From Serratia ficaria (GTDB taxonomy: Bacteria > Pseudomonadota > Gammaproteobacteria > Enterobacterales > Enterobacteriaceae), in NCBI RefSeq assembly GCF_900187015.1, contig NZ_LT906479.1, positions 4,836,001 through 4,900,000 of the forward strand: a stretch of DNA of 64,000 nucleotides, written 5' to 3'. Position 1 is the first letter of the stretch. Each line of letters begins with the position of its first letter. Positions 19,094 to 29,500 of this stretch are shown here, piece after piece. The notes beneath the pieces were generated by a model. That model ran no database searches. It was given only the letters and a program-made list of their open reading frames with translations, and was not told the DNA's origin. The position numbers and the translations under genes were made by a program.

Positions 19094-20377
19094 TTAGCGC
19101 CTGAAATCCACTTTCTCATCCTGCTGCAGATACAGCGTGGTTTCCGCCGGTTGGGTTTCGGCGATGATCGCCCCCTGCCGGATCGAATAGCGCACCGGCG
19201 TTTGCCGCCGCACCGCATCAAAACCGCTTTCCGCCGGCAGGATCACCAGGTTGGCGCTGTTGCCCGCCGCCAGACCGTAATCGCTCAGGTGCAGGGTGCG
19301 CGCGCTGTGGCTGGTGATCAGCTTCAGCCCGTCGTCGATTTGGCCATAGCCCATCAGCTGGCAGACGTGCAGCCCCATATGCAGCACCTGCAGCATGTTG
19401 GCGGTGCCCAACGGGTACCAGGGATCGAACACGTCGTCGTGGCCGAAGCAGACGTTGATCTCCGCCTCCAGCATCTCCTTCACCCGCGTGATGCCGCGCC
19501 GTTTCGGATAGCTGTCGAAGCGCCCCTGCAGGTGAATGTTCACCAGCGGATTGGCGACAAAGTTGATGCCGGACATCTTCAGCAGGCGGAACAGCCGCGA
19601 AGCGTAGGCGCCGTTGTAAGAGTGCATCGCCGTGGTGTGGCTGGCGGTCACTTTGGCCCCCATCTCCAGCTTCAGCGCCAGCGCCGCCACCGTTTCGACA
19701 AAGCGCGACTGTTCGTCGTCAATCTCGTCGCAGTGCACGTCCACCAGCCGATCGTACTTCTGCGCCAGCGCGAACGCCTTGTGCAGCGATTCCACGCCAT
19801 ACTCGCGGGTAAACTCGAAGTGCGGAATGGCCCCCACCACGTCGGCGCCGAGCCGCAACGCCTCTTCCAGCAGCGCTTCACCGTCGGGATAGGACAAAAT
19901 GCCCTCCTGCGGGAAGGCGACGATCTGCAGCGTCACCCAGGGCGCCGCCTCCAGCTTCACCTCCAGCATGGCGCGCAGCGCGGTCAGGGTGGGATCGGAA
20001 ACGTCCACGTGGGTGCGCACGTATTGCACGCCGTTGGCTATCTGCCACTTCAGCGTCTGCCAGGCGCGCTGCTTGACGTCCTCGTGGGTCAGCGACGCCT
20101 TGCGCTCGGCCCAGCGTTCGATGCCTTCAAACAGCGTGCCGGACTGATTCCAGGCCGGCTGACCGGCGGTCTGGGTGGTGTCCAGGTGGATATGCGGCTC
20201 GACAAAGGCCGGCAGCGCCAGCCCGCCCTGCGCGTCCAGCGCGTCAGTGCGCCATTCCTGCCCTTCCGGCTGCGGCACGATATGAGCGATGCGCCCCTGT
20301 TCGATGGCAAGCTGCCACAGCCCTTCATGCCCGCTCAAACGCAGGTTGTCGATAAACTTCAATGGACTCTTGGCCAC
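19094..20377 (-). CDS. codA: Cytosine deaminase
   Basis: 427 residues, the same length as E. coli CodA and closely similar along it. This amidohydrolase converts cytosine to uracil and ammonia in the pyrimidine salvage pathway. Metal ligands are visible: His62 and His64 in [13 protein letters not shown], His and Glu in [12 protein letters not shown], and the catalytic Asp in [11 protein letters not shown]. In E. coli it forms the codBA operon with the cytosine permease; no codB flanks it here, so uptake must depend on an unlinked permease. It lies between tsgA and nirB on the opposite strand. The upstream region (20378-20500) shows no clear PurR box. Confidence 0.96.
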   Translation of the reverse strand: MAKSPLKFIDNLRLSGHEGLWQLAIEQGRIAHIVPQPEGQEWRTDALDAQGGLALPAFVEPHIHLDTTQTAGQPAWNQSGTLFEGIERWAERKASLTHEDVKQRAWQTLKWQIANGVQYVRTHVDVSDPTLTALRAMLEVKLEAAPWVTLQIVAFPQEGILSYPDGEALLEEALRLGADVVGAIPHFEFTREYGVESLHKAFALAQKYDRLVDVHCDEIDDEQSRFVETVAALALKLEMGAKVTASHTTAMHSYNGAYASRLFRLLKMSGINFVANPLVNIHLQGRFDSYPKRRGITRVKEMLEAEINVCFGHDDVFDPWYPLGTANMLQVLHMGLHVCQLMGYGQIDDGLKLITSHSARTLHLSDYGLAAGNSANLVILPAESGFDAVRRQTPVRYSIRQGAIIAETQPAETTLYLQQDEKVDFRR

Positions 20378-20564
20378 CCTTCACCTCTGCTGTTGCGGCT
20401 GGTTTTCTTCATCATACTGCCAGCGGATTGGGCTGACAAAAGCCGATTGCGAGAGTGCGCCCGCGCCCTACTCCCCGAGAGGCAAATGATCCGGTCACTG
20501 TCACGTTTCAGCTAAAGGTGAATAAAATCCGCAACTTAACAAATAGATAGAAAAATCATTGGCA

Positions 20565-20634
20565 TACCACATAAGGGGTATATGAGGGCCGGCTTGATTT
20601 GCATCAATAAATTGCCCGCCGGGAGGAATAAGGT
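20565..20634 (+). promoter_or_regulatory. nirB promoter with NarL/NarP and FNR sites
   Basis: A perfect FNR site TTGAT-TTGC-ATCAA is at 20594-20607 (centre 20600.5). Upstream, a 7-2-7 inverted heptamer pair of NarL/NarP type is at 20565-20580 (TACCACA, TA, AGGGGTA; centre 20572.5). The centres are 28 bp apart, the distance known for E. coli nirB (-41.5 and -69.5). The -10 hexamer TAAGGT at 20629-20634 is as I recall it in E. coli nirB, giving a start near 20642. The operon should be anaerobically induced and further activated by nitrite or nitrate. Confidence 0.88.
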
Positions 20635-20665
20635 AAGCCTAGGAAATCAGAATTTTGAGGCAATA

Positions 20666-23215
20666 ATGAGCAGAGTCAAACTTGCCGTCATCGGCAACGG
20701 CATGGTCGGCCACCGGTTTATCGAAGATCTGCTGGAGAAAGCAGACCGGGACCAGTTCGAGATCACGGTGTTCTGTGAAGAGCCGCGCATCGCCTACGAC
20801 CGCGTTCACCTGTCTTCGTACTTCTCCCACCACACCGCCGAAGAGCTGTCGCTGGTGCGCGAAGGCTTTTACGAAAAACAGGGCGTGAAGGTGCTGGTCG
20901 GCGAACGCGCCATTACCATCAACCGCGGTGAGAAAGTCATTCATTCCAACACCGGGCGCACTCTCTACTACGACAAGCTGATCATGGCCACCGGTTCCTA
21001 TCCGTGGATCCCGCCGATTAAAGGCTCGGACAGCCAGGACTGCTTCGTTTACCGCACCATCGAAGATCTGAACGCCATCGAAGCCTGCGCGCGCCGCAGC
21101 AAACGCGGCGCGGTGGTCGGCGGCGGTCTGCTGGGGTTGGAAGCCGCCGGCGCGCTGAAAAGCCTGGGGGTGGAAACCCACGTGATCGAATTCGCCCCGG
21201 TGCTGATGGCCGAGCAGCTCGATCCGATGGGCGGCGACCAGCTGCGCCGCAAGATCGAACGCATGGGCGTTAAGGTGCATACCGGTAAAAATACCCAAGA
21301 GATCGTCAACGGCGGCACCACCGCGCGCAAAACCATGCAGTTCGCCGACGGCAGCGCGCTGGAAGTCGACTTCATCGTGTTCTCCACCGGCATCCGCGCC
21401 CAGGACAAACTGGCGCACCAGTGCGGGCTGGCCACCGCTCGCCGCGGCGGCATTGTCATCAACGACAGCTGCCAGACCTCGGATCCGGACGTTTACGCCA
21501 TCGGCGAATGCGCCTCCTGGCGCGAGCGCACCTTCGGCCTGGTGGCGCCCGGCTACAAAATGGCGCAGGTGGCGGCCGACCATCTGCTGGGCCGAGAAAA
21601 CGCTTTCCGGGGCGCGGACATGAGCGCCAAGCTGAAGCTGCTGGGCGTTGACGTAGGCGGCATCGGCGATGCCCACGGCCGCACCGAAGGCGCGCGCAGC
21701 TACGTGTATCTGGATGAAAGCAAAGAAGTCTATAAACGCATCTGGGTCAGCGCCGACAGCAAAACCCTGCTCGGCGCGGTGCTGGTGGGCGATACCAGCG
21801 ACTACGGCAACCTGCTGCAGCTGGCGTTGAACGGCATCGCGCTGCCGGAGAACCCGGATGGGCTGATCCTGCCGGCGCACGCCGGCAGCAAGCCGGCGAT
21901 CGGCGTGGACTCGCTGCCGGAAAGCGCGCAGATTTGCTCCTGCTTCGACGTCAGCAAAGGCGACATCATCAAGGCGGTCAACATGGGCTGCCACACGGTG
22001 GCGGCGCTCAAGGCCGAAACCAAGGCCGGCACCGGCTGCGGCGGCTGCATTCCGCTGATCACCCAGGTGCTGAACGCCGAATTGAGCAAACAGGGCATCG
22101 AGGTCAACCACCACCTGTGCGAACACTTCGCCTACTCGCGCCAGGAGCTGTATCACCTGATCCGCGTCGAGGGCATCAAGTCCTTCGACCAACTGCTGGC
22201 CAAATACGGCCAGGGCTACGGCTGCGAAGTGTGCAAGCCGACCGTCGGCTCGCTGCTGGCCTCATGTTGGAACGAGTATATCCTGAAGCCGCAGCATACG
22301 CCGCTGCAGGACACCAACGACAACTTCCTCGGCAACATCCAGAAAGACGGCACCTACTCGGTGATCCCGCGTTCGGCCGGCGGCGAAATCACCCCGGACG
22401 GGTTGCTGGCCATCGGCCGCATCGCCAAAGAGTACAACCTCTACACCAAGATGACCGGCTCGCAGCGCATCGGCATGTTCGGCGCGCAAAAAGACGACCT
22501 GCCGGCCATCTGGAGCAGGCTGCTGGCCGCCGGCTTCGAAACCGGCCACGCCTACGCCAAGGCGCTGCGCATGGCGAAAACCTGCGTGGGCAGCACCTGG
22601 TGCCGCTACGGCGTCGGCGACAGCGTCGGCTTCGGCGTTACGCTGGAGCACCGCTACAAAGGCATCCGCACCCCGCACAAAATGAAGTTCGGCGTCTCGG
22701 GCTGCACCCGCGAATGCGCCGAGGCGCAGGGCAAGGACGTCGGCATCATCGCCACCGAGAACGGCTGGAACCTGTACGTCTGCGGCAACGGCGGCATGAA
22801 ACCGCGCCACGCCGATCTGCTGGCCGCCGACCTCGACGGCGACACGCTGGTGCGCTACCTCGACCGCTTTATGATGTTCTATATCCGCACCGCCGATAAG
22901 CTGCAGCGCACCTCGGTGTGGCTGGAAAGCCTGGAAGGCGGCATCGATTACCTGCGCAAGGTGATCGTCGACGACAAGCTCGGCATCAACGACCAGCTGG
23001 AGACCGAGATCGCCCGCCTGCGCGACGCGGTGGTCTGCGAGTGGCGAGAGACCCTCGAACACCCGGAAACGCAGCGGCGTTTCGCCCACTTTATCAACAG
23101 CCCGCTGCGCGACCCGAACGTCCAGGTGGTGACCGAGCGCGAGCAGCATCGCCCGGCGCGCCCTGACGAGCGCATTCCCGTTACCCTGCTCGACACCGAG
23201 GAGAACCCCGCATGA
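20666..23215 (+). CDS. nirB: NADH-dependent nitrite reductase, large subunit
   Basis: 849 residues (E. coli NirB 847). The cytoplasmic siroheme enzyme reduces nitrite to ammonium with NADH. The FAD/NAD domain covers about residues 1-400 (GNGMVGHRFIEDL, GGGLLGLEAAGAL). The central BFD-like [2Fe-2S] region has CSCFDVSKGDII and GTGCGGCIPL. The C-terminal sulfite/nitrite-reductase domain carries the cluster/siroheme cysteines in KTCVGSTWCRYG and SGCTRECAEAQGKD. I start at the ATG at 20666 (MSRVKLAVIGNGMV), preceded by TGAGG; longer readings run into the promoter. It overlaps nirD by four bases. Confidence 0.97.
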   Translation: MSRVKLAVIGNGMVGHRFIEDLLEKADRDQFEITVFCEEPRIAYDRVHLSSYFSHHTAEELSLVREGFYEKQGVKVLVGERAITINRGEKVIHSNTGRTLYYDKLIMATGSYPWIPPIKGSDSQDCFVYRTIEDLNAIEACARRSKRGAVVGGGLLGLEAAGALKSLGVETHVIEFAPVLMAEQLDPMGGDQLRRKIERMGVKVHTGKNTQEIVNGGTTARKTMQFADGSALEVDFIVFSTGIRAQDKLAHQCGLATARRGGIVINDSCQTSDPDVYAIGECASWRERTFGLVAPGYKMAQVAADHLLGRENAFRGADMSAKLKLLGVDVGGIGDAHGRTEGARSYVYLDESKEVYKRIWVSADSKTLLGAVLVGDTSDYGNLLQLALNGIALPENPDGLILPAHAGSKPAIGVDSLPESAQICSCFDVSKGDIIKAVNMGCHTVAALKAETKAGTGCGGCIPLITQVLNAELSKQGIEVNHHLCEHFAYSRQELYHLIRVEGIKSFDQLLAKYGQGYGCEVCKPTVGSLLASCWNEYILKPQHTPLQDTNDNFLGNIQKDGTYSVIPRSAGGEITPDGLLAIGRIAKEYNLYTKMTGSQRIGMFGAQKDDLPAIWSRLLAAGFETGHAYAKALRMAKTCVGSTWCRYGVGDSVGFGVTLEHRYKGIRTPHKMKFGVSGCTRECAEAQGKDVGIIATENGWNLYVCGNGGMKPRHADLLAADLDGDTLVRYLDRFMMFYIRTADKLQRTSVWLESLEGGIDYLRKVIVDDKLGINDQLETEIARLRDAVVCEWRETLEHPETQRRFAHFINSPLRDPNVQVVTEREQHRPARPDERIPVTLLDTEENPA

Positions 23216-23538
23216 GCCAGTGGATTACCGTTTGTCCCGTCGCCGATATCCTGCCCGGCACCGGCGTGTGCGCCCTGATTGGCGATCGCCAGGTGGCGGT
23301 GTTCCGCCCCTATGCCGATGAGCGGGTGTTCGCCATCAGCAATATCGACCCCTTCGCCCAGGCCAGCGTCTTGTCTCGCGGCCTGATCGCCGAACATCAG
23401 GGCGAGCTGTGGATCGCCAGCCCGCTGAAGAAACAGCATTTTCGCCTGAACGACGGTCACTGCCTGGAAGACGGCGCGCATTCCATCGCGAGTTTCACCA
23501 GCCGGGTGGTCGACGGCCTGGTGCAGATAGCCGCCTGA
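23212..23538 (+). CDS. nirD: Nitrite reductase (NADH), small subunit
   Basis: A 108-residue Rieske-fold protein, the small subunit partner of NirB. As in other enteric NirD proteins the Rieske iron-sulfur ligands (CxH and CxxH) are missing: the positions have SNIDPFAQ and [13 protein letters not shown] sequence, so it is structural rather than an electron carrier. The ATG overlaps the nirB stop (ATGA), so the subunits are co-translated. In E. coli nirC (nitrite channel) follows; here cysG starts 26 bases after nirD. Confidence 0.94.
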   Translation: MSQWITVCPVADILPGTGVCALIGDRQVAVFRPYADERVFAISNIDPFAQASVLSRGLIAEHQGELWIASPLKKQHFRLNDGHCLEDGAHSIASFTSRVVDGLVQIAA

Positions 23539-23564
23539 CCCCCACAACGTTCCGAGGATCGCCG

Positions 23565-24968
23565 ATGGATTACCTGCCGATTTTTTGCCGGTTGCAACAC
23601 AAGGCCTGCCTGTTGGTCGGCGGCGGAGAAGTCGCCGAACGCAAGGCGCGCCTGCTGCTCGACGCCGGGGCGGCGCTGACCGTCAATGCCTGCGAGTTCA
23701 GCCCGCAGTTCCGGCGGTGGGCCGATGAGGGCCGACTGACGCTGGTCGAGGGCGAATTCACCCCGGCGTTGCTGGCGGAAAAATGGCTGGCGATCGCCGC
23801 GACCGATCGGCTGGAGGTCAACGCGCGGGTGTATCAGTGTGCCAACCGGCAGCGGGTGTTCTGCAACGTGGTGGATGATCCGAAGCGCGCCAGCTTTATC
23901 ATGCCGTCGATCATCGACCGCTCGCCGATCATGGTGGCGGTCTCGTCCGGCGGTAAAGCACCGGTGCTGGCCCGCCTGCTGCGCGAGAAGCTGGAAGCGG
24001 CGTTGCCGCAGCACCTCGGCAAGCTGGCGCAGCTGGGCGGCGCGCTGCGCCAGCGGGTAAAACGGCGCTTTGCCGGCGCCGGTGCGCGTCGGCGCTTCTG
24101 GGAGCGGCTGTTCGCCCACCATCGCTTGGCGCAGTCGCTGGCCAACAACGACGATGCGCAGGCCGAACGCCAGTTGGAACGGCTGTTCAGCGAGCAGCCG
24201 GCAGATCGGGGCGAAGTGGTGCTGGTCGGCGCCGGCCCCGGCGACGCCGGCCTGTTGACGCTGAAGGGCCTGCAGCAGATCCAGCAGGCCGACGTGGTGG
24301 TTTACGACAGGCTGGTGTCGGACGACGTCATGGCGCTGGTGCGCCGCGACGCCGAACGCATTTTCGTCGGCAAACGCGCCGGCCACCACTGCGTGCCGCA
24401 GGAGCAGATCAACCAAATCCTGCTGCAGCAGGCGCTGCAAGGCAGGCGCGTGGTGCGGCTGAAAGGCGGCGATCCCTTTATCTTCGGCCGCGGCGGCGAA
24501 GAGCTGGAAACGCTGGCGGACGCCGGTGTTCCGTTCTCGGTGGTGCCGGGCATCACCGCCGCCTCCGGCTGTGCGGCCTACGGCGGCATCCCGCTCACCC
24601 ACCGCGACCACGCGCAAAGCGTGCGGCTGGTCACCGGCCACGCCCGGGCCGACGGCGGGCTGGACTGGGCGCCGCTGGCCGCCGGGCAGCAAACGCTGGT
24701 GTTCTATATGGGGCTGTCGCAGGCGGCGGAAATCCAGCGCCAGCTGATCGCCCACGGTCTGGCGGCCACCACGCCGGTGGCGCTGGTGGAAAACGGCACG
24801 TCATGCCGCCAGAGGGTGATCGAGGGGGAACTGCGTCAGTTGGCCGCTCTGGCGCAGCGGGCCGCCAGCCCGAGTTTAATCATCGTCGGCAGCGTGGTCG
24901 GCCTGCGGCGCAAGCTCAACTGGTTTTCCGGCGAGGAAACGGCGGAAAATCTCGCCCGGCAAGCCTGA
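23565..24968 (+). CDS. cysG: Siroheme synthase CysG
   Basis: A 467-residue trifunctional enzyme making siroheme from uroporphyrinogen III. The N-terminal NAD-dependent dehydrogenase/ferrochelatase part (about 1-210) has [18 protein letters not shown] and [16 protein letters not shown] with the family serine. The C-terminal SAM-dependent methyltransferase (about 215-460) has [24 protein letters not shown] and [13 protein letters not shown]. The product is the NirB cofactor, which explains the operon nirB-nirD-cysG. The ATG at 23565 follows GAGGA by six bases; a longer frame inside nirD was rejected. nirC is absent. Confidence 0.96.
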   Translation: MDYLPIFCRLQHKACLLVGGGEVAERKARLLLDAGAALTVNACEFSPQFRRWADEGRLTLVEGEFTPALLAEKWLAIAATDRLEVNARVYQCANRQRVFCNVVDDPKRASFIMPSIIDRSPIMVAVSSGGKAPVLARLLREKLEAALPQHLGKLAQLGGALRQRVKRRFAGAGARRRFWERLFAHHRLAQSLANNDDAQAERQLERLFSEQPADRGEVVLVGAGPGDAGLLTLKGLQQIQQADVVVYDRLVSDDVMALVRRDAERIFVGKRAGHHCVPQEQINQILLQQALQGRRVVRLKGGDPFIFGRGGEELETLADAGVPFSVVPGITAASGCAAYGGIPLTHRDHAQSVRLVTGHARADGGLDWAPLAAGQQTLVFYMGLSQAAEIQRQLIAHGLAATTPVALVENGTSCRQRVIEGELRQLAALAQRAASPSLIIVGSVVGLRRKLNWFSGEETAENLARQA

Positions 24969-24980
24969 GGCAGAGTTAAA

Positions 24981-25006
24981 AAAAAGCGGCCATTGGCCGC
25001 TTTTTT
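24981..25006. terminator. Bidirectional terminator, cysG / trpS
   Basis: Stem AGCGGCC/GGCCGCT with a three-base loop (ATT), flanked by an A-tract and six T. It lies between the convergent cysG and trpS and works on both strands. Confidence 0.92.
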
Positions 25007-25019
25007 CGCTTGTCCGCCA

Positions 25020-26027
25020 TTATTGCGGCGGCGGCACAAAACCGACGGCCTGATAGACCTTCGCCAGGGTTTCCTGCGCGCGCGCGCGCGCCTTGGCGGC
25101 GCCGTCGCGCATCACCTGCTGCAGGTAGGCTTCGTCGTTGCGGAAGCGATGGTAACGCTCCTGCAGCTCGCCCAGCATGCCGGACACGGCTTCGGCCACC
25201 GCGCCCTTCAGGTGGCCGTACATCTGGCCTGCAAACTCGGCTTCCAGCTGCGCGATGCTCTTGCCGGTCACGCCGGCGAGGATATCCAGCAGGTTGGAGA
25301 CGCCCGCCTTGTTGACCACGTCGTAGCGCACCACCGGCGGCTCTTCGGAGTCGGTCATCGCACGCTTGATCTTCTTGGTGACCGCTTTCGGATCTTCCAG
25401 CAGGCCAATCACGTTGTTGCGGTTGTCGTCCGACTTGGACATCTTCTTGGTCGGTTCCTGCAACGACATCACGCGCGCGCCGGACTTGGGAATGAACGGC
25501 TCAGGCACCTTGAACACCTCGCCGTACAGCGCATTGAAACGCTGGCCCACGTCGCGGCTCAGCTCCAGATGCTGCTTTTGGTCTTCGCCGACCGGCACCT
25601 GGTTGGTTTGATACAGCAGGATGTCCGCCGCCATCAGCACCGGGTAGCTGAACAGGCCGGCGTTGATGTTCTCCGCGTAGCGCGCGGATTTATCCTTGAA
25701 CTGGGTCATGCGGCTCAGCTCGCCGAAGTAGGTATAGCAGTTCAGCACCCAGCTCAGTTGGGTATGTTCCGGCACGTGCGACTGCACGAAGATGGTGCTT
25801 TTTTCCGGATCGATGCCGCAGGCCAGGTACAGCGCCAGCGTATCCAGCGTGGCCTTGCGCAGCTTTTCCGCGTCCTGACGCACGGTGATGGCGTGCAGAT
25901 CGACGATGCAATAAATGCAGTCGTAGTCGTCCTGCATCTGAACCCACTGACGCAGCGCACCCATGTAGTTGCCGATGGTCAGTTCGCCGGACGGCTGCGC
26001 GCCGCTAAATACGATGGGCTTACTCAT
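25020..26027 (-). CDS. trpS: Tryptophanyl-tRNA synthetase
   Basis: A 335-residue class I aminoacyl-tRNA synthetase (E. coli 334). The HIGH-equivalent TIGN is in [17 protein letters not shown] near residues 8-24 and the KMSKS loop is KKMSKSDDN near residue 195. It charges tRNA-Trp in the cytoplasm. It is the last gene of the aroK-aroB-damX-dam-rpe-gph-trpS series known from E. coli; the gap to gph is only two bases, so it must be expressed with the upstream genes. A strong bidirectional terminator follows. Confidence 0.97.
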   Translation of the reverse strand: MSKPIVFSGAQPSGELTIGNYMGALRQWVQMQDDYDCIYCIVDLHAITVRQDAEKLRKATLDTLALYLACGIDPEKSTIFVQSHVPEHTQLSWVLNCYTYFGELSRMTQFKDKSARYAENINAGLFSYPVLMAADILLYQTNQVPVGEDQKQHLELSRDVGQRFNALYGEVFKVPEPFIPKSGARVMSLQEPTKKMSKSDDNRNNVIGLLEDPKAVTKKIKRAMTDSEEPPVVRYDVVNKAGVSNLLDILAGVTGKSIAQLEAEFAGQMYGHLKGAVAEAVSGMLGELQERYHRFRNDEAYLQQVMRDGAAKARARAQETLAKVYQAVGFVPPPQ

Positions 26028-26029
26028 GT

Positions 26030-26728
26030 TTAAATTTCCTGATTCTCTAAAGATGACAGCCCAAGAGCGGGCAACAAATCGGCGAAGCGCTCCAACACGC
26101 GGTCGGGGTGGCTCAGGGCGATCGACTCGCCGTAGTTATAACCGTAGGTAAAGCCGACGCTGGGGCAGCCGGCCGCCTGCGCGGCCTGAATATCATTGCG
26201 CGAATCGCCGATGAACAGCAGCTCATTGGCGCGCAGGCCAAGCTTGCCGAGCACCAGATACAGCGGCGCCGGATGCGGTTTCTTTTCCGTCACGTCATCG
26301 CCGCCGATCACCAGCGAGAAATGCCGGCCGATGCCGAGCGCGGCCAGCAACGGCGCGACAAACGGCGTCGGCTTGTTGGTCACCAGCGCCATCGGATAGC
26401 CCTGCGCGGCCAGGCGAGCCAGCGTCTCTTGCACCTGCGGGAACAGGCGGCTGCCGCCGTCGACGGTTTGCGCATAGAAATGATCGAAACGCGCACGCAG
26501 TCGGCTGCAGTGTTCCGGCGCGGCGTCCACCTCGGCCCAGCGCAGCGCGCGCTGCACCAGCACGTCGGCGCCGTTGCCGATCCAGGTGCCGACTCGGGCT
26601 TCGCCCGCCTGCGGCAGGCCCATTTCAGCCAGCGCCAGGTCGATGGCGGCCGCCAGACCCGGCGCGCTGTCCACCAGCGTGCCGTCCAGATCGAAAGCCA
26701 GGCCGCGGATCGCGCCGAAATCAGCCAT
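26030..26728 (-). CDS. gph: Phosphoglycolate phosphatase
   Basis: A 232-residue HAD-superfamily phosphatase. It removes 2-phosphoglycolate, which arises in repair of 3'-phosphoglycolate DNA ends. Motif I is [14 protein letters not shown] with nucleophile Asp13 and Asp15; motif II is in ALVTNKP; motif III/IV is KKPHPAP and [17 protein letters not shown]. coli Gph is somewhat longer (252). The start overlaps the rpe stop by eight bases and the stop lies two bases before trpS, so the three genes are tightly coupled. Confidence 0.94.
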   Translation of the reverse strand: MADFGAIRGLAFDLDGTLVDSAPGLAAAIDLALAEMGLPQAGEARVGTWIGNGADVLVQRALRWAEVDAAPEHCSRLRARFDHFYAQTVDGGSRLFPQVQETLARLAAQGYPMALVTNKPTPFVAPLLAALGIGRHFSLVIGGDDVTEKKPHPAPLYLVLGKLGLRANELLFIGDSRNDIQAAQAAGCPSVGFTYGYNYGESIALSHPDRVLERFADLLPALGLSSLENQEI

Positions 26729-27398
26729 GGGTCACCTTCGCCAGCTCGCCGCGCATTTCATCGATCACCTTGCGGTAGTCCGGTTTGCCGAAGATGGCCG
26801 AGCCGGCGACGAACATATCGGCGCCCGCGGCGGCGATCTCGGCGATGTTATCCACCTTCACCCCGCCGTCGACTTCCAGCCGGATGTCGCGGCCGCTTTC
26901 ATCGATCAGCTTGCGCACCTGACGCAGCTTGTCCAGCGTGCCGTGGATAAACGACTGGCCGCCGAAGCCCGGGTTAACCGACATCAGCAGGATCACGTCG
27001 ATTTTATCCATCACGTAATCGAGGTAGCTCAGCGGCGTAGCCGGGTTGAACACCAGGCCGGCCTTGCAGCCGTGCTCTTTGATCAGTTGTATGGTGCGGT
27101 CTACGTGTTCGGAGGCTTCGGGATGGAAAGAGATGTAGTTCGCACCGGCCTTGGCGAAGTCCGGCACGATGCGGTCCACCGGTTTCACCATCAGATGCAC
27201 GTCGATCGGCGCGGTAATGCCATAGTTGCGCAGCGCTTCGCACACCATCGGGCCGATGGTCAGGTTGGGAACGTAGTGGTTGTCCATCACGTCGAAGTGC
27301 ACCACGTCGCCGCCGGCGGCCAACACGTTGGCGGTGTCTTCACCTAACCGGGCAAAATCTGCCGACAGAATGGACGGGGCAATCAAAAACTTTTTCAT
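26721..27398 (-). CDS. rpe: Ribulose-phosphate 3-epimerase
   Basis: A 225-residue TIM-barrel enzyme of the pentose phosphate pathway, converting ribulose 5-phosphate to xylulose 5-phosphate. Visible active-site parts are [11 protein letters not shown] (catalytic Asp region), [15 protein letters not shown] (metal-binding His/Asp), [20 protein letters not shown] (phosphate loop) and [11 protein letters not shown] (second catalytic Asp). It has the usual length. It overlaps gph downstream and follows dam by 45 bases in the same operon. Confidence 0.97.
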   Translation of the reverse strand: MKKFLIAPSILSADFARLGEDTANVLAAGGDVVHFDVMDNHYVPNLTIGPMVCEALRNYGITAPIDVHLMVKPVDRIVPDFAKAGANYISFHPEASEHVDRTIQLIKEHGCKAGLVFNPATPLSYLDYVMDKIDVILLMSVNPGFGGQSFIHGTLDKLRQVRKLIDESGRDIRLEVDGGVKVDNIAEIAAAGADMFVAGSAIFGKPDYRKVIDEMRGELAKVTHG

Positions 27399-27443
27399 CC
27401 GCTATCTCCAAACGTAGGGTAAATACGCCGGGGCAATCCCGGC

Positions 27444-28256
27444 TCAGCGATACAGCGCCAAAAGCTCGTTCACTTTGCTGCGGCCAAGAATGTTGCGGCT
27501 GATGGTGCGACGCGCCTTCACCACGTACAGCGAAGCGTGCTGATACCAATCGCGCGTCAGCTCGGTGTCGTGGTTGGAAATCAACACCGGCACCTGGCTT
27601 TCCACCGAAAGCTGGTGCGCCATCAGCGCCAGGCTCTGCTGGTCGGCAATGCTGAAGCTGTTGGTGTGGTAGGCGGTAAAATTCGCCGTCGCCGACAGCG
27701 GCGCATAAGGCGGATCGCAATACACCACCGTGCCGCGCGTCGCCTTGGCCATGGTATCGCGGTAATGCTCGCAGACGAAAGTGGCGTTGCGGGATTTTTC
27801 AGCAAACCAGTACAGCTCTTCTTCCGGGAAATACGGTTTCTTGTAACGGCCGAAGGGCACGTTGAACTCGCCGCGCAGGTTGTAGCGGCACAGGCCGTTG
27901 TAGCAGTGGCGGTTCAGGTACAGAAACAGCAGCGCGCGGCGATAGGCGTCGGCGCTAGTATTGAACTCTTCGCGCAGCAGGTAAAACTGGTCTGAGTTAT
28001 TGAATTCATCGGTGAAAAGAATGCGGGCATCGCGCACGAAGTCGTCCGTGCGCAGCTTAACGATGTTATACAGGTTGATAAGATCGCTGTTGATGTCGGC
28101 GAGAATATAGGCGTCGTATTCCGTGTTCAGGAAGACTGAACCCGCACCCACGAAGGGCTCGATTAAGCAGTCGCCCGCTGGCAGATGACGACGAATCTCG
28201 TCCACCAGCGGGTATTTTCCACCAGCCCATTTTAAAAAAGCGCGGTTTTTCTTCAT
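27444..28256 (-). CDS. dam: DNA adenine methyltransferase Dam
   Basis: A 270-residue orphan methyltransferase that modifies the adenine of GATC and so serves mismatch repair, replication timing and gene regulation. Motif I is FVGAGSVF (residues 35-42) for SAM binding and motif IV DPPY at residues 181-184 is catalytic, both placed as in E. coli Dam (278 residues). The N-terminal LKWAGGKYPLVDEI is also characteristic. It sits between damX and rpe in the conserved operon. No cognate restriction gene is nearby, as expected for Dam. Confidence 0.97.
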   Translation of the reverse strand: MKKNRAFLKWAGGKYPLVDEIRRHLPAGDCLIEPFVGAGSVFLNTEYDAYILADINSDLINLYNIVKLRTDDFVRDARILFTDEFNNSDQFYLLREEFNTSADAYRRALLFLYLNRHCYNGLCRYNLRGEFNVPFGRYKKPYFPEEELYWFAEKSRNATFVCEHYRDTMAKATRGTVVYCDPPYAPLSATANFTAYHTNSFSIADQQSLALMAHQLSVESQVPVLISNHDTELTRDWYQHASLYVVKARRTISRNILGRSKVNELLALYR

Positions 28257-28340
28257 GCCGTCAGTTAGCTACTTATACAATTCAGAGCGGCGGATTGTAC
28301 TCTGTTTCAGACAGCACATCAGCGCACAAATTTAAATGAT

Positions 28341-29342
28341 TTATTTTTTAAGATCTTGCTGCACTTGACGTACAGGTCGGACCCATGGTTTTTTCGCCTG
28401 AACATCCGCCGGCAGCGTAGCAATGGCGCGCTTCGCTTCCGCAGAGGAGGCGTAGTTGCCGCTTACCAGCACATACCAGGGTTTGCCGTCGCGCTTGGTG
28501 GCGTACACCAGGTAGTTCTGCAGCTTCTGCTGTTTGGCGTAGGCGTTCAGCGTATCGGAACGCGAAGCGCTGCTCAGCTGCAGGGTATAGTGGCTGGCCG
28601 GTGCGGACTGCACGGCGCTGCCGCTGCTGCTGACCGCTCCCGCCTTGGCGGAAGAGGACGGCGTAGACGGCGGCGTATACACCGTGGTCGGCGCCTTGTG
28701 CTGCGTCGCCGCCGGTTTTTTGGCCGGCGTCTTGTGCTGCTGCGGCGCGGTGCCCTGAATCGGACGCGTGGCTTCTTTCGCCGCTGCGCCGTTCATCACC
28801 GTGGCCGGTGCGGTCGGCAATGTCGAGGCCGCGCCGGTCATGCCCTGAGTCGCCGCGTCAACCTGACCCTGCTGCGAAGACAGCGCATCCGCCATGTTGC
28901 CCGGCAGATCGACACGCTGCTGCGCGCCGCCCTGCTGAGGCTGTGGCTGCGCCTGCGTCGGCGTGCCGGAGATCGGCGGAACGCTGACGTTTTGCGGCTG
29001 TTGCGGCTGAGGCGCGGTGCTCACGCCGTTATTGTCGTTGGTATCCGTAGTGCCGCCCGCCACACCGTTGTTATTGGTGGTCAGCGACGAAGAGCCGGAC
29101 AGGTTGATGTCTCTGGCCGCGCCGTTTTGCGCGCCTTCCTGCGCCGCTTCATGCTTGGTAGGCGCCTTCAGCGCCGAGCCGATGCCGATAATCAGCAGCA
29201 GCAGCACCAAAATGCCGATGCCAATCATCAAATGCTGACGCGACACGGCAAAACGCGGCGCCGCAGCCGGCTTGCGCGAGCGCGCAGGACGACGATCGCT
29301 GCTATCAGGTCTGAGATCGTCTTCCGGTTTAAACTCATCCAT
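28341..29342 (-). CDS. damX: Cell division protein DamX (SPOR domain)
   Basis: About 333 residues: a cytoplasmic charged N-terminus (1-45, rich in Arg and Pro), one membrane helix GIGILVLLLLIIGIG around 48-62, a long low-complexity periplasmic linker rich in Gln, Pro, Ala, Thr and Asn, and a C-terminal SPOR domain (about 255-330) with YTLQLSSASRSD and WYVLVSGNYASSAEAKRAI. SPOR domains bind denuded septal peptidoglycan; DamX localises to the division ring. I start at the ATG at 29342 (MDEFKPEDD), which has GGAGGG six bases before it. Confidence 0.93.
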   Translation of the reverse strand: MDEFKPEDDLRPDSSDRRPARSRKPAAAPRFAVSRQHLMIGIGILVLLLLIIGIGSALKAPTKHEAAQEGAQNGAARDINLSGSSSLTTNNNGVAGGTTDTNDNNGVSTAPQPQQPQNVSVPPISGTPTQAQPQPQQGGAQQRVDLPGNMADALSSQQGQVDAATQGMTGAASTLPTAPATVMNGAAAKEATRPIQGTAPQQHKTPAKKPAATQHKAPTTVYTPPSTPSSSAKAGAVSSSGSAVQSAPASHYTLQLSSASRSDTLNAYAKQQKLQNYLVYATKRDGKPWYVLVSGNYASSAEAKRAIATLPADVQAKKPWVRPVRQVQQDLKK

Positions 29343-29500
29343 CTGAAACCCTCCAACTAGAGGCAAAAGCCCACCACCGTAGACCTACCGTGGCACGGGC
29401 AGATTAACCCGATGATGGCAAAGCGACACCCGTCATGCTTTGCTCATTATTAATATAGATGTAAACGGCGGCTAAGCCACTGTTACTTCGTCCGATTTGG

